Shown one piece after another: positions 1 through 8,619 of a stretch of 28,482 bases of DNA. This stretch comes from an uncultured Opitutales bacterium (lineage in GTDB: Bacteria; Verrucomicrobiota; Verrucomicrobiia; Opitutales; Intestinicryptomonadaceae): NCBI GenBank assembly GCA_900548185.1, contig URJJ01000031.1:1-28482 (forward strand), read 5' to 3'. Under the pieces are notes generated by a model, which was given only the letters and a program-made list of their open reading frames with translations, was not told the origin of the DNA and ran no database searches. The stretch's first letter is position 1. Every line of letters begins with the position of its first letter. A program made the translations under genes and the position numbers.

Positions 1-26
1 CGCGCCCGGGGTTTGCAAAACTCGCG

Positions 27-1148
27 CTACTTGGACTTTTTAGCGGACTTCCTGGCAGCCTTCTTCGCCGGAGCCTTCTTGGCAGCGGACTTGGCGGAAG
101 CCTTGGCCTCTATGCCGTAGGCTGCCTGGGCGCCGTGGATGTTCTTCTTGTGAACCCAGGGCATCAGGCCGCGCAGACGGTCGCCGGTCTTTTCGATGAG
201 GTGCTCTTCGCCTTCCTTGAGGAGCTTGTTGTAATTGGGAAGGCCCGCCTTGTACTCCTTGACCCATTCCTTCGTGAATTTTCCGGACTGGATTTCCTTG
301 AGTATCTGCTTCATGGCCTTCTTCGTGTCCTTGGTGACGACGCGCGGGCCGCGGGTGATGTCGCCGTACTTGGCGGTCTCGGAAATGGAGAAGCGCATGC
401 CGGAGATACCGCTTTCGACGATGAGGTCGACGATGAGCTTGAGCTCGTGGCAGCATTCAAAATACGCCATTTCGGGCTTGTAGCCGGCCTCGACCAGGGT
501 TTCAAACCCGGCCTTGATGAGGGCGCTGACACCGCCGCAAAGGACGGCCTGTTCGCCGAAGAGGTCGGTTTCGGTCTCTTCCTGGAAGGAGGTTTCGATG
601 ACTCCGGCGCGCGCGCCGCCGATGCCCTTTGCCCACGCCAGGGCGATCTTCTTTGCGGCGGAGCCGCCGGCGTAAACGGCGATGAGGGCCGGGACGCCCT
701 TGCCTTCGAGGAACTGGGAACGGACGACGTGGCCGGGGCCCTTGGGGGCCACCATTATCACGTTGACGCCCTTAGGAGCCTTGATGAGGCCGGCGTGTAT
801 GGCGAGGCCGTGCGTGAAAAGGAGGGTCTTGCCCTTGGAGAGGTTCGGGGCGATGTCCTTTTCATAGATGGAGGCCTGCTTCATGTCGGGGGCCGCAATC
901 ATGATGACGTCCGCCTTCTGGACGGCCTCCGCAGTCGGGTAAACCTCGAAGCCCTGCTGCCTTGCAACTTCCACGGACTTGCTCTGGGGATAGAGGCCGA
1001 TTATAACCTTGCAGCCGCTGTCCTTGAGATTGAGGGCATGGGCGTGGCCCTGCGAGCCGTAGCCGATAACCGCCAATGTTTTGCCTTTGAGGACGCCGAG
1101 GTCGGCGTCTTTTTCCGTGTATACCTTCGCTGGTTTCAATGCGGGCAT
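27..1148 (-). CDS. ilvC: Ketol-acid reductoisomerase, class I, with a basic C-terminal tail
   Basis: Converts acetolactate or acetohydroxybutyrate to the dihydroxy acid with NAD(P)H and Mg2+ in the cytosolic valine, leucine and isoleucine pathway. The Rossmann motif GYGSQGHAHALNL lies near residues 29-41. The two metal-binding acidic clusters of the family are visible as DLFGEQ (about 194-199) and YFECCHELKL (about 229-238), and the SGMRFSISETAKYGD segment is present. The catalytic core is the class I length and ends near residue 345. About 28 further residues are almost only Ala, Lys and Ser, which is not part of the enzyme fold. The start at 1148 is set by a strong Shine-Dalgarno sequence (AAGAAGGAG) 7 nt upstream. 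It lies 42 bp behind ilvN on the same strand, so the two are probably co-transcribed. The stop is TAG. Enzyme identity is certain; tail function is unknown. Confidence 0.97.
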   Translation of the reverse strand: MPALKPAKVYTEKDADLGVLKGKTLAVIGYGSQGHAHALNLKDSGCKVIIGLYPQSKSVEVARQQGFEVYPTAEAVQKADVIMIAAPDMKQASIYEKDIAPNLSKGKTLLFTHGLAIHAGLIKAPKGVNVIMVAPKGPGHVVRSQFLEGKGVPALIAVYAGGSAAKKIALAWAKGIGGARAGVIETSFQEETETDLFGEQAVLCGGVSALIKAGFETLVEAGYKPEMAYFECCHELKLIVDLIVESGISGMRFSISETAKYGDITRGPRVVTKDTKKAMKQILKEIQSGKFTKEWVKEYKAGLPNYNKLLKEGEEHLIEKTGDRLRGLMPWVHKKNIHGAQAAYGIEAKASAKSAAKKAPAKKAARKSAKKSK

Positions 1149-1190
1149 GATATTGCTCCTTCTTATATTTTTGGTTAAATATGGGTTTTG

Positions 1191-1688
1191 TTATTCCTCG
1201 TTGCGGGACGACTTGCCGCGCTCGAGCGCGACGTTGCCGGTTCTGGCCATCTCGATGATGCCGAAAGGCTCTATCATGTTGAAAAACGCCAGAATCTTGT
1301 TCGGATTGCCCGTGCATTCGATGATGAGCGAGTCCGACTCGACGTCGACAACCTTGCCGCGGAAGAGCCCCGCGATTTCGATTATGCTGGCGCGCGTTTC
1401 GGACGAGGCCTTCACCTTGACCATGACGAGCTCTCGGGCGACAAACGCCGAGGAGCGAGAAAAGTCCTTGACTTCCAAGACGTTCACAAACTTCGAAAGC
1501 TGCTTTACGCACTGGTCGATGCTGTGTTTTCCGTCCTTTACCGTCACCGTTATCCTGGAGAATTTGCCGTCTTGCGTCGGCCCGACATTGAGAGTTTCGA
1601 TATTGAACCCCCTGCCGCTGAACATTCCGGCGACCCTCGCGAGGACGCCAAACTTATTTTCTACCAGCGCGGATATGGTGTGCTTCAT
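1191..1688 (-). CDS. ilvN: Acetolactate synthase small (regulatory) subunit
   Basis: Regulatory subunit of acetohydroxyacid synthase, which makes the substrate used by the next gene, ilvC. It has 165 aa, the usual length. An N-terminal ACT domain (residues 2-75) shows the hallmark run VENKFGVLARVAGMFSGRGF, and the second half (about 76-160) matches the C-terminal ALS small-subunit domain. In this family valine binds between ACT domains and feeds back on the catalytic subunit. The catalytic subunit gene (ilvB) is not adjacent and not in this window. The start codon lies only 14 nt after the encoded CCA end of tRNA-Val, and those 14 nt carry a weak AGAAG ribosome site. Transcription through the tRNA into ilvN is therefore likely. 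Confidence 0.96.
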   Translation of the reverse strand: MKHTISALVENKFGVLARVAGMFSGRGFNIETLNVGPTQDGKFSRITVTVKDGKHSIDQCVKQLSKFVNVLEVKDFSRSSAFVARELVMVKVKASSETRASIIEIAGLFRGKVVDVESDSLIIECTGNPNKILAFFNMIEPFGIIEMARTGNVALERGKSSRNEE

Positions 1689-1702
1689 GACTTCTAAAAA
1701 AA

Positions 1703-1779
1703 TGGTGGGCGGTACAAGACTCGAACTTGTGACATTCTGTGTGTAAGACAGACGCTCTAACCAACTGAGCTAACCGCCC
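1703..1779 (-). tRNA. tRNA-Val (anticodon UAC)
   Basis: A 77-nt cloverleaf on the minus strand. The acceptor GGGCGGT (5' end at 1779) pairs with ACCGCCC, followed by discriminator A and an encoded CCA ending at 1703. The anticodon arm is TCTGT-CTTACAC-ACAGA, giving anticodon TAC for valine, and the T arm has the canonical GTTCGAGTC. It sits between the HAD gene and ilvN with a 48-nt gap upstream and 14 nt downstream. The seven T residues directly after CCA lack a stem of their own, so they probably do not end transcription fully. Confidence 0.97.
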
Positions 1780-1827
1780 CTTCTTCATATAATGAAAATC
1801 TGTATAATGCTCACGTCTCCAACGTTT

Positions 1828-2490
1828 TCAAGCTTTTTTTGGCGCATGCGGCGTTTTTTTGGCCCGCTCCAAAATCGCGGGGGAGGCCCCGCGGAAGTCG
1901 CGGATGACCAGCGAGCAGTATGGGGCGATTTTCTCCGCAGGCAGCGTGGTGGCGAGCCCTATCACCGGAAAGCCCGACGCCGCCCCGGCCCTAAGGCCCG
2001 AAATCGAATCCTCGAAAACCCAGGCGCTCCCCGCCCCCAAGAGCTTCGCGCCAAGCAGGTAGCACTCCGGGTCCGGCTTCGACTTCGAGACGCTATCGCT
2101 CGTTACAACCGCGTCGAAGAGCCCGCGCAGCTCCGGACGGCGCGCAAACACGGCCTCCATCTTCCTGTTGTTGGAGCTCGTCACAATGGCGGTGCGGACG
2201 CCCTCGGAGCGCAGGGAGGACACAAATTCGGGCGCGCCGGGAATGTACCCGTAAGACATCCCCCTCTCGAAGGCGTCGAGCCGCCCCGTGATTTCGCGCC
2301 TTGCCTCCGGCATGTCCGGGAAAAACCTTTCAAACACCTGCGCGAGCGTGAAGCCCTTTATGCCCGCCGCGAAATTTTCGATTTCCGGCAGGTACATACG
2401 CCCCTGGGCGTCCCAAAATTCAGTATATCCGCCCTCGGTGTCAACTATCACCCCGTCCAAGTCAAACAATGCCGCCCGTATATGGTTCAT
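1828..2490 (-). CDS. HAD-superfamily (subfamily IA) phosphatase or phosphomutase
   Basis: A 220-aa hydrolase of the beta-phosphoglucomutase-like HAD branch. Motif I is FDLDGVIVDTEG (residues about 8-19) with the nucleophile and acid/base Asp pair. Motif II is the Thr/Ser in AIVTSSNN, the motif III Lys is in SKSKPDPE, and motif IV is VFEDSISGLRAG. A helical cap sits between motifs I and II (about 20-90). Substrate cannot be told from sequence. I chose the start at 2490 because the motif I strand begins six residues later and the upstream open frame looks non-coding. It lies 48 bp ahead of tRNA-Val on the same strand and diverges from the cupin gene. Confidence 0.88.
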   Translation of the reverse strand: MNHIRAALFDLDGVIVDTEGGYTEFWDAQGRMYLPEIENFAAGIKGFTLAQVFERFFPDMPEARREITGRLDAFERGMSYGYIPGAPEFVSSLRSEGVRTAIVTSSNNRKMEAVFARRPELRGLFDAVVTSDSVSKSKPDPECYLLGAKLLGAGSAWVFEDSISGLRAGAASGFPVIGLATTLPAEKIAPYCSLVIRDFRGASPAILERAKKTPHAPKKA

Positions 2491-2581
2491 GGTAAAAATC
2501 GGAAAATGAAAGTGCAAGGCGGGCGGTCTTTCAAACAAAAATTTCGCCCCGGCCCGGGAGCGCCGCAAAAACGCGCAAGGT

Positions 2582-2603
2582 CGGCATTTTTATTGAAATG
2601 CCG
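2582..2603. other. Stem-loop in the HAD/cupin divergent spacer
   Basis: CGGCATTT (2582-2589) and AAATGCCG (2596-2603) form a perfect 8-bp stem with a 6-nt loop. It covers the first ATG of the cupin reading frame (2598), which is one reason to prefer a downstream start for that gene. It could be an operator or a 5' UTR hairpin. Confidence 0.45.
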
Positions 2604-2627
2604 CTCCCCCCTCTAAAAATGGGAGGG

Positions 2628-2963
2628 ATGAAAGGCATATTTGAGATTCCCGAAAGCCCGTCGGGCGGAGAGGTTTTCCAGACGCTCGCGGAAGGCCCCG
2701 GAACGCGGATAGAGCGCATAGTCTCGTTCGGGCGCGCGTCGCCGCCGGGGTTCTGGTACGACCAGGACGAGGACGAGTGGGTGTGCGTGGCGCGCGGGGA
2801 GGCCTCCCTGCTATTCGAGGGGGAGGACGCGCCGAGGCGGCTTGCGGAGGGCGCCGCGCTCCTCATTCCGCGCGGGGCGAGGCACCGCGTGGAATCGGTG
2901 TCAAACCCCTGCGTCTGGATAGCCGTATTCGGCTCTCTAGGCGGGGCGCCCGCCGGACTTTGA
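2628..2963 (+). CDS. Single-domain cupin protein
   Basis: A small (about 111 aa) beta-barrel protein of the cupin superfamily. Recognisable family blocks are RIERIVSFGRASPPGFWYDQ, DEWVCVARGEASL and LLIPRGARHRVE. The first metal-ligand block of classic cupins is altered here (WYDQDEDEWV), while the second keeps the PxxxxHR pattern. Small cupins of this type are common stand-alone proteins of unknown ligand. Starts at 2598 and 2619 are also in frame. I prefer 2628 (MKGIFEIP) because similar proteins begin there and 2598 lies in a hairpin, though the GGGAGG just upstream is closer than ideal. Divergent from the HAD gene. Confidence 0.75.
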   Translation: MKGIFEIPESPSGGEVFQTLAEGPGTRIERIVSFGRASPPGFWYDQDEDEWVCVARGEASLLFEGEDAPRRLAEGAALLIPRGARHRVESVSNPCVWIAVFGSLGGAPAGL

Positions 2964-3444
2964 CGCGGGACGCCATCACCGAGAAGCGCCCCCCGCCTGC
3001 AAGGCGCGCCGAAGGAGCGCGAAAAAACGCCCGCCAAAAAAGACGGGGGCATATGCGGGGAATGGATTGCGATTGCTGAATGAAATTTGAAAAGACAATC
3101 AAAGCCGCCCGGCTTGCCGCGAGCCATGCGCTTCCCCTTTTTCTTCCGGGGCGTTATAATCCATGACAGCCCTTGAAAGATTGAGCGGACGCCAGCCGGA
3201 TAAAACCCGCCTGCGAAAGCGAAACCGCAGGGAAAAACGTCGGAGCGGAAACGGAGAGGCAATCCGGTTTGCGCGGCAGAATTTTCTGCAATGCCCATCG
3301 GGGGCTTCCATTTCAGAGGAGGATGGAGCGGATTTTTCCGTTTGCAGCCGGGGACACAGCAGAGGGGCAAAATGCGCGGCAGGGCGGGCGGAGACGCAAA
3401 CTTGCGGATTGCGCAGGAGGGCGGAAAATGTTTTCATTTTTTGC
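2964..3444. other. Gene-poor spacer
   Basis: 481 bp between the two cupin genes. The open frame continuing upstream of 3445 has a residue composition unlike a protein (very Arg, Gly and Ala rich), so I read this as non-coding. A TATAAT at 3155-3160 could be a -10 box but has no convincing -35. Nothing else is recognisable. Confidence 0.5.
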
Positions 3445-3978
3445 ATGAAGAAATCGGAACTTATAAGGGTGCTGGGCCTGAAGCCTCTGACAATCGAGGG
3501 CGGGCATTTCGCGGAAACCCACAGGGACGGGCTGCAAATCCCAAAAAGCGCCCTCCCCCCGTCGTTCAGGGCCGAAAGCTATGCGGCCTCCACCGCAATC
3601 TACTACATGCTCTCCGCCGGGGAGACCTCCTCGATGCATTCCGTATCCGCCGACGAAACGTGGCACTTTTACAGGGCCGGACGCGACGGGGTGTTCGTGG
3701 AGCTTCTCACTGTCTCGCCGGACGGCGAGTCGGAACTGGTGCGTCTGGGGCCCGCCATAGAGCGCGGAGAAAAGCCGCAGCACACGGTGAAAAAGGGGCT
3801 GTGGATGGGCGCGCGGACGGTGTCCGCAAACGGGGCGTCGGATCCCGAGACATGCTGGGCGCTCATGGGGGCGACCGTCGCGCCCTCGTTTGAATACGCC
3901 GACTTCACAAAGGGGGACACCGAGGAAATCGCGCGCATATGCCCCGAACGCGCCGCCCTCATACGCGCCCTTGGCTAG
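3445..3978 (+). CDS. Cupin_5 / DUF985 family protein
   Basis: A 177-aa protein of the DUF985 (cupin_5, YML079w-like) family, which has an RmlC-like fold and is thought to bind a small or sugar-like ligand; no enzyme activity is firmly assigned. The hallmark blocks are LGLKPLTIEGGHFAETHRD (10-28), AIYYMLSAGETSSMH, DETWHFYRAG and HTVKKGLWMGARTV, and the protein ends with PSFEYADFTKGD as in family members. The ATG at 3445 fits the family N-terminus (a short polar start, then an LGL/EGG motif). The upstream GGAGG (3417-3421) is rather far for this start. The stop is TAG. It converges with the gene at 4144. Confidence 0.88.
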   Translation: MKKSELIRVLGLKPLTIEGGHFAETHRDGLQIPKSALPPSFRAESYAASTAIYYMLSAGETSSMHSVSADETWHFYRAGRDGVFVELLTVSPDGESELVRLGPAIERGEKPQHTVKKGLWMGARTVSANGASDPETCWALMGATVAPSFEYADFTKGDTEEIARICPERAALIRALG

Positions 3979-4143
3979 GGCTGCGAGCGCCGGGAAATCC
4001 CGAGAAAAAACATAGTTTGGAAATCGGTCCGGCGGGGATAAAAGCCACGAAACCCGCCCGAAGACACGCCCGAAGCCGTCCTCTGCCGGACGCCTCACAG
4101 AAAACCCGTGCGACCCCGGAACGGATTTCTGCGCTGCGGCAAA

Positions 4144-4935
4144 TCAAATATCCGAATACTTTTCCATGGAGTCGCACACTATGTCGTAGAAAGTTTTGTC
4201 GCTGACGTGCAACGCGGAAAAATGCCAGTTATTTATGAGGCGCGTGCGGCGGCCGTCCACATTCACAACAAAGGTGTCCCACTCGTCCTTCCCGAGCCTT
4301 TCGTACTCGGGGAACACTTTCTTCATAATCTCCATATTGTTAAAGCCCGCGATTATTACGTCCGGAGCGAGCAGGGATATTTCGCGCCTTATGAAATCTG
4401 GCGAGTCGTTTACAGACTTCCAAATGCTTCCCCAGTCCGCCCTCCAGTCCCCGGATTTGTTGTCAATTTTCGATATGTTCATGAAGGCGAAGCTGAGACC
4501 TCCGGGGGACGCGAAGTCGTCGGCCACATCTTCGGGATAAGGAATTTCATCGTACTCGCAAAGCCCGTGTGTAAGGGCGTAGGAAAGATAAAATATTATG
4601 CGGTGGAACTTGGCCGCATTCAGCTTCCTTTCTCCGATGCATTTCTCATTCACATAGGCGTCGTGGAGGCAGCCGATGTAGTCGCCGCAGCCAAGACCTA
4701 CAGATTCCCTGGCGATGAAAAGGATTTTCGGCTTCTGGCGCGTGTAGTACGGGTAGAACCCGTCCCTCACTATCGGATACGGAACGCAGGCCTGCCACTC
4801 GTCCATAAGGGCGTCGATTTTCCCCTTTAAATCGATTTCAAAATCCGGATACGTCAGTTTCTTGGACTGCATGGCGCCATCAGGCATGGCGGGGTGGAGA
4901 AAGTCAATATCCGAATGGGATTGTCCGGCAGACAT
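4144..4935 (-). CDS. Conserved hypothetical protein, possibly uracil-DNA-glycosylase-like fold
   Basis: A 263-aa soluble protein that I cannot assign with confidence. Its layout resembles UDG-superfamily relatives: a first strand and loop KPKILFIARESVGLGCGDY (about 69-87), a central FAFMNISK (Asn in the middle block), a predicted strand LAPDVIIAGFNN, and a late histidine-containing block NNWHFSALHVS (about 238-248) where UDGs carry their HPS motif. The active-site residues differ from the classic families, so activity is uncertain. The start could be 4935 or the internal Met at 4872; neither has a good ribosome site. It lies downstream of the RND pump on the same strand with about 90 bp between them. 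Confidence 0.7.
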   Translation of the reverse strand: MSAGQSHSDIDFLHPAMPDGAMQSKKLTYPDFEIDLKGKIDALMDEWQACVPYPIVRDGFYPYYTRQKPKILFIARESVGLGCGDYIGCLHDAYVNEKCIGERKLNAAKFHRIIFYLSYALTHGLCEYDEIPYPEDVADDFASPGGLSFAFMNISKIDNKSGDWRADWGSIWKSVNDSPDFIRREISLLAPDVIIAGFNNMEIMKKVFPEYERLGKDEWDTFVVNVDGRRTRLINNWHFSALHVSDKTFYDIVCDSMEKYSDI

Positions 4936-5025
4936 GCCGCAAAACCCGCCTGCCCCCCCGAAGCGCGGCTCCCCAGTGAAGCAGAGGCTCCCTTAAAGAA
5001 CGCCCGCAGGGCCGAGACCATGGCG

Positions 5026-8000
5026 TCAGCGCGCCCGCCGCGCAAGCCGGCGTATCATATAGTAAAATACGGGGGTGAAGAGGCACCCGAAGACCGTCAC
5101 GCCCATCATTCCGTAAAGCACCGAAGTTCCGAGAGCCTCGCGCAGCTCGTAGCCCGCGCCCGAACCGTACGCGAGGGGGGCGACGCCGAGGATGAAGGCG
5201 AGCGAAGTCATGACGATGGGCCTCAGCCTGTTCTGCGAGGCGTGCGTAATGCTCGAAACCAGCTCCTCGCCCTTCATCTCGCGCTGGTGGGCGAACTCGA
5301 CAATCAAAATGGCGTTCTTGCAGGCGAGGCCTATCAGCACGACGAACCCTATCTGGGTCATGATGTTGTTGTCCATGCCGCGCAGGTGCACGCCCAGGAT
5401 TGCGAACAAAAGCACAAGCGGCACAACGAGGATGACGGCAAGCGGCAATGTCCAGCTCTCGTACAGGGCAACCAGCAGAAGGAACACGAAAATTACGCTC
5501 AGGGAAAAGGCGAACATGGCGGTGTTGCGAGTCTTCTGCTGCTGGTAGGCCAGGTCCGTCCATTCGATGCCCATGCCGGGAGGCAGGGTTCTGGCCGCGA
5601 GCTCCTCGATGGCGGCGATGGCCTGGCCCGTGCTGTATCCGGGCGCGCAGTTGCCCTGGATGTCGGCAGACGGATAGAGGTTGTAGCGGACGACGCGGTC
5701 GGGGCCAACACCCCTGCTGAGCTTCATGACAGAGCCGAGCGGGACGTTCGAGCCGTTTGAGCTTGGGACACGGAGCCTGTAAACGTCGTCCTCCCTGGAG
5801 CGCCCCGAGCCCTCGGCCTGCGCCACGACGCGGTAAACGCGCCCCAGCAGGTTGAAGTCGTTTACGTACACGGAGCCGAGGTTGTACTGGAGGGTGTCGA
5901 ATATCGACGAGACGGAAACGCCCATCTTCTGGGCCCGCAGCCTGTCAATCTCGGCATAGAGCTGGGGGTTTGAAATCCTGAAGCTTGAAAAGGCGAGCGA
6001 CACCTCCGGGAGCATGGAAGCCTCGCGCGCCATTATGCGCGTGTACTTTTCCACCTCGCCGATGCCCAGCCCCGCCCTGTCCTGAACCATGAACTTGAAG
6101 TCGCCGCCGACGCCTATGCCGGGGACGGCCGGCGGGGCCATCACGTGGCACTCCGCCTCCATTATGTTTTCCGACAGCACCCTGCGCACCTCCGCGCTTA
6201 TCCTGTCTGCGCTCAGCCCACGCGCGTCGCGCTCGGCGCGGTCGGTGAAGTTTACGCTTATGCGGCCGCAGTTCGACGCCCTCGCGCCCCCGGCGGTGGC
6301 GTTCACGCCCGCTATGGCGATGGAATACCTGACGCCCTCAACGTCCAAAAGGAGTTCGGAAGCCCTGTGCAAAACGGCCTCGGTGCGCTCGAACGACGCC
6401 CCCTCCGGAAGCTGCACGGAAACCAGTATGTAGCCCATGTCCTGCCTCGGGATAAAGCCCTTAGGTGTCTCCTCAAAGAGCCTGAAGCCGGAATAGAGAA
6501 GCAGCGCGTAAAGCAGGAGCGCGAGGGCGGAAAGCCTCACAATGCGCGCGACGAGCCTGCCGTACAGGGCGGAAAACGCGTCAAATGCCCTGTTAAACGC
6601 CGCGAATAACCGTCCGGCGGTGGCGTTCCAAAGCCTCGTAAAAAGCCCGCCCCGCTCCCCCTCGGGCCTCAGCCACTTGGCGCACAATGCCGGGGTGAGC
6701 GTGAGCGAGACTATGCCCGAAAACACCGTGGCCGAGGCGATGGTTATCGCAAACTGCCTGTAAAACTGCCCTGAAATCCCCTCCAGGAAAGTTGTGGGAA
6801 CGAACACCGCGCTGAGAACCAGAACTATCGCGATGAGCGCGCCCTGGACCTGCGTCATCGCCCTCTCCGTGGCCTCGCGCGGCCCGAAGCCCTCGCGCAT
6901 GTTGCGCTCCACGTTTTCCACGACCACGATTGCGTCGTCAACCACTATGCCTATCGAAAGCACAAGCCCGAAAAGGCTGAGGCTGTTCAGCGAAAACCCG
7001 AAGGCGTACATCGCCGTGAATGCCCCGATAAGCGACACCGGGATTGCAAAAAGCGGTATGAGCGCCGCCCTCCAGTTCTGCAAAAAGAGCATCACCACCA
7101 GGACCACGAGAAGGACTGCCTCGAAAATCGTCCTGTAAACCGCGTTTATGGACTCGCTTATGTATGTCGTGACGTCGAAGCCTATTACGTAGTCCACGCC
7201 GCTCGGGAAATCCTTTGCGAGGGCGGCCAGCTCCTCCTTTATGCGCGCCGAAGTCTCGATTGCGTTCGCCTCGGGAAGCTGGAAAAAGCCCATAGAGACG
7301 GAGCTTTGGTTATTCAGGTAGGACTCGTTGTCGTAGGTGTAAGAGCCCAGCTCCACGCGGGCGACGTCGGAGACCCTTATTATCCTCCCGTCCGAAAACT
7401 CCCTCACGACGATTTCCCCGAACTCCCTTTCGGTCACGAGCCTCCCGTAGGCGTTTATGATTAGCTCGTATGCGGCCCCGTCGCGGTGCGGCGGCTCGTT
7501 GAGCTTTCCCGCGGCGACCTGCCTGTTCTGCGCCCTCAGCGCCGCAACCACCTCGGAGGGGGAGATGCCGAAGGCTTCGAGGCGGGCGGTGTCCATCCAT
7601 ATGCGCATGCAGTACTCCTTGGCGCCCATGATGTTGAAGTCCCCCACCCCGTAAACGCGCGCGAGCCTGTCCTGCATTCGGGTTATGACGTAGTTTGTGA
7701 GGTAGAGCTTGTCGCGGCTGTTGTCGGGGGAGATAACGTTTACGTACAGCACGGTGTCCGGGGAGCGCTTGCGCACGGTTATGCCGGAATCCCTGACTTC
7801 CTGGGGCAGGCGGTTTTCGGCGGCGGACACCCGGTTTTGAACGTGTATCTGGGCCATGTCGGGGTCGGTCCCGGTCTCGAATGTCACGTTTATCCTGACG
7901 GAGCCGTCCGCGCCGCACTGGCTCTGCATGTATATCATGCGCTCGACACCGTTTAGGGCCTCCTCTATCGGGGCCGCAACCGTATTCATGAGCACCTCCG

Positions 8001-8166
8001 GGGAGGCGCCCGCGTACCGCGCGCTTATGGAGACCGTCGGCGGGACGATGGAAGGGTACTGAGTCATCGGCAGGCGCCTGAAGGATATGGCGCCCAGAAT
8101 CACGATGAATATTGATATGACTATGGCCAGGTTTGGCCTGTTTATGAAAAAATGCGAAAATTTCAT
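5026..8166 (-). CDS. RND-family multidrug efflux pump (HAE1, AcrB/MexB-like)
   Basis: A 1046-aa inner-membrane proton antiporter, full length for the HAE1 family. It begins with the cytoplasmic helix and first transmembrane segment (KFSHFFINRPNLAIVISIF) and has two large periplasmic loops and two bundles of transmembrane helices. Proton-relay residues are present: the Asp pair in TM4 (GIVVDDAIVVVEN, about 405-417) and the Lys in TM10 (GLACKNAILIVEF, about 947-959). Start 8166 is chosen because GAAGGG lies 10 nt upstream; the in-frame TTG at 8184 would place it inside the coding region. No membrane fusion protein or outer-membrane channel gene lies next to it, so partners must be elsewhere. 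Substrate unknown. Confidence 0.95.
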   Translation of the reverse strand: MKFSHFFINRPNLAIVISIFIVILGAISFRRLPMTQYPSIVPPTVSISARYAGASPEVLMNTVAAPIEEALNGVERMIYMQSQCGADGSVRINVTFETGTDPDMAQIHVQNRVSAAENRLPQEVRDSGITVRKRSPDTVLYVNVISPDNSRDKLYLTNYVITRMQDRLARVYGVGDFNIMGAKEYCMRIWMDTARLEAFGISPSEVVAALRAQNRQVAAGKLNEPPHRDGAAYELIINAYGRLVTEREFGEIVVREFSDGRIIRVSDVARVELGSYTYDNESYLNNQSSVSMGFFQLPEANAIETSARIKEELAALAKDFPSGVDYVIGFDVTTYISESINAVYRTIFEAVLLVVLVVMLFLQNWRAALIPLFAIPVSLIGAFTAMYAFGFSLNSLSLFGLVLSIGIVVDDAIVVVENVERNMREGFGPREATERAMTQVQGALIAIVLVLSAVFVPTTFLEGISGQFYRQFAITIASATVFSGIVSLTLTPALCAKWLRPEGERGGLFTRLWNATAGRLFAAFNRAFDAFSALYGRLVARIVRLSALALLLYALLLYSGFRLFEETPKGFIPRQDMGYILVSVQLPEGASFERTEAVLHRASELLLDVEGVRYSIAIAGVNATAGGARASNCGRISVNFTDRAERDARGLSADRISAEVRRVLSENIMEAECHVMAPPAVPGIGVGGDFKFMVQDRAGLGIGEVEKYTRIMAREASMLPEVSLAFSSFRISNPQLYAEIDRLRAQKMGVSVSSIFDTLQYNLGSVYVNDFNLLGRVYRVVAQAEGSGRSREDDVYRLRVPSSNGSNVPLGSVMKLSRGVGPDRVVRYNLYPSADIQGNCAPGYSTGQAIAAIEELAARTLPPGMGIEWTDLAYQQQKTRNTAMFAFSLSVIFVFLLLVALYESWTLPLAVILVVPLVLLFAILGVHLRGMDNNIMTQIGFVVLIGLACKNAILIVEFAHQREMKGEELVSSITHASQNRLRPIVMTSLAFILGVAPLAYGSGAGYELREALGTSVLYGMMGVTVFGCLFTPVFYYMIRRLARRAR

Positions 8167-8224
8167 CCGGAGTTTTCCCTTCAAAACCCGGAAGCCTCCC
8201 CCCGGAAGCCCCGGAACGGCTGGT

Positions 8225-8548
8225 TCAGGCGCTCTCTGACACTATGTTGAGCCCCACCACGCCTATCAGAATGAAGCTCAGGCACACGATTCTGGGAACC
8301 GCCGAGGACTCCCCGAACATGAAAATTCCATACACCGCCGTGCCCAGCGCGCCTATTCCCGTCCACACGGCGTAGGCCGTGCCGACGGGCAGGGTGCGTA
8401 TGGCCCAGTTCAGGAGCCCGAAGCTCAGAATCGCGCACACGCAGGTGAGGACCGAGGGCACGAGTTTCGTGAAACCCTCCGTATATTTGAGGCCGACTGC
8501 GAAAGATATTTCGAAGGCGCCCGCGAGAAGTAGCAGCATCCAGGCCAT
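8225..8548 (-). CDS. gdx: SMR-family guanidinium exporter (SugE type)
   Basis: A 107-aa, four-helix small multidrug resistance protein that works as a dual-topology dimer in the inner membrane. The signature GLKYTEGFTKLVPS (residues about 19-32) and the block LPVGTAYAVWTGIGALG are those of the SugE/Gdx branch. The first helix keeps the essential Glu (GAFEISFAVGLKYT), which exchanges guanidinium for protons. Gdx members are usually controlled by guanidine riboswitches; I do not see a recognisable one upstream. It ends 58 bp before the RND gene on the same strand, so co-expression is possible but not shown. Confidence 0.92.
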   Translation of the reverse strand: MAWMLLLLAGAFEISFAVGLKYTEGFTKLVPSVLTCVCAILSFGLLNWAIRTLPVGTAYAVWTGIGALGTAVYGIFMFGESSAVPRIVCLSFILIGVVGLNIVSESA

Positions 8549-8619
8549 GTCAGAAAATCCTACCCCCTCCGCGAAGCCCCGCGCCGCGCGGCGCGTGCGG
8601 GAGGGGAAATCGGTTTGTG

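Noticed and set aside
135..1178. Long plus-strand open frame opposite ilvC
   Set aside because: Antisense shadow of a certain gene, with no family resemblance and no ribosome site.
1689..1702. T-box or leader-peptide attenuator before ilvN
   Set aside because: Only 14 nt separate tRNA-Val and ilvN, leaving no room for either.
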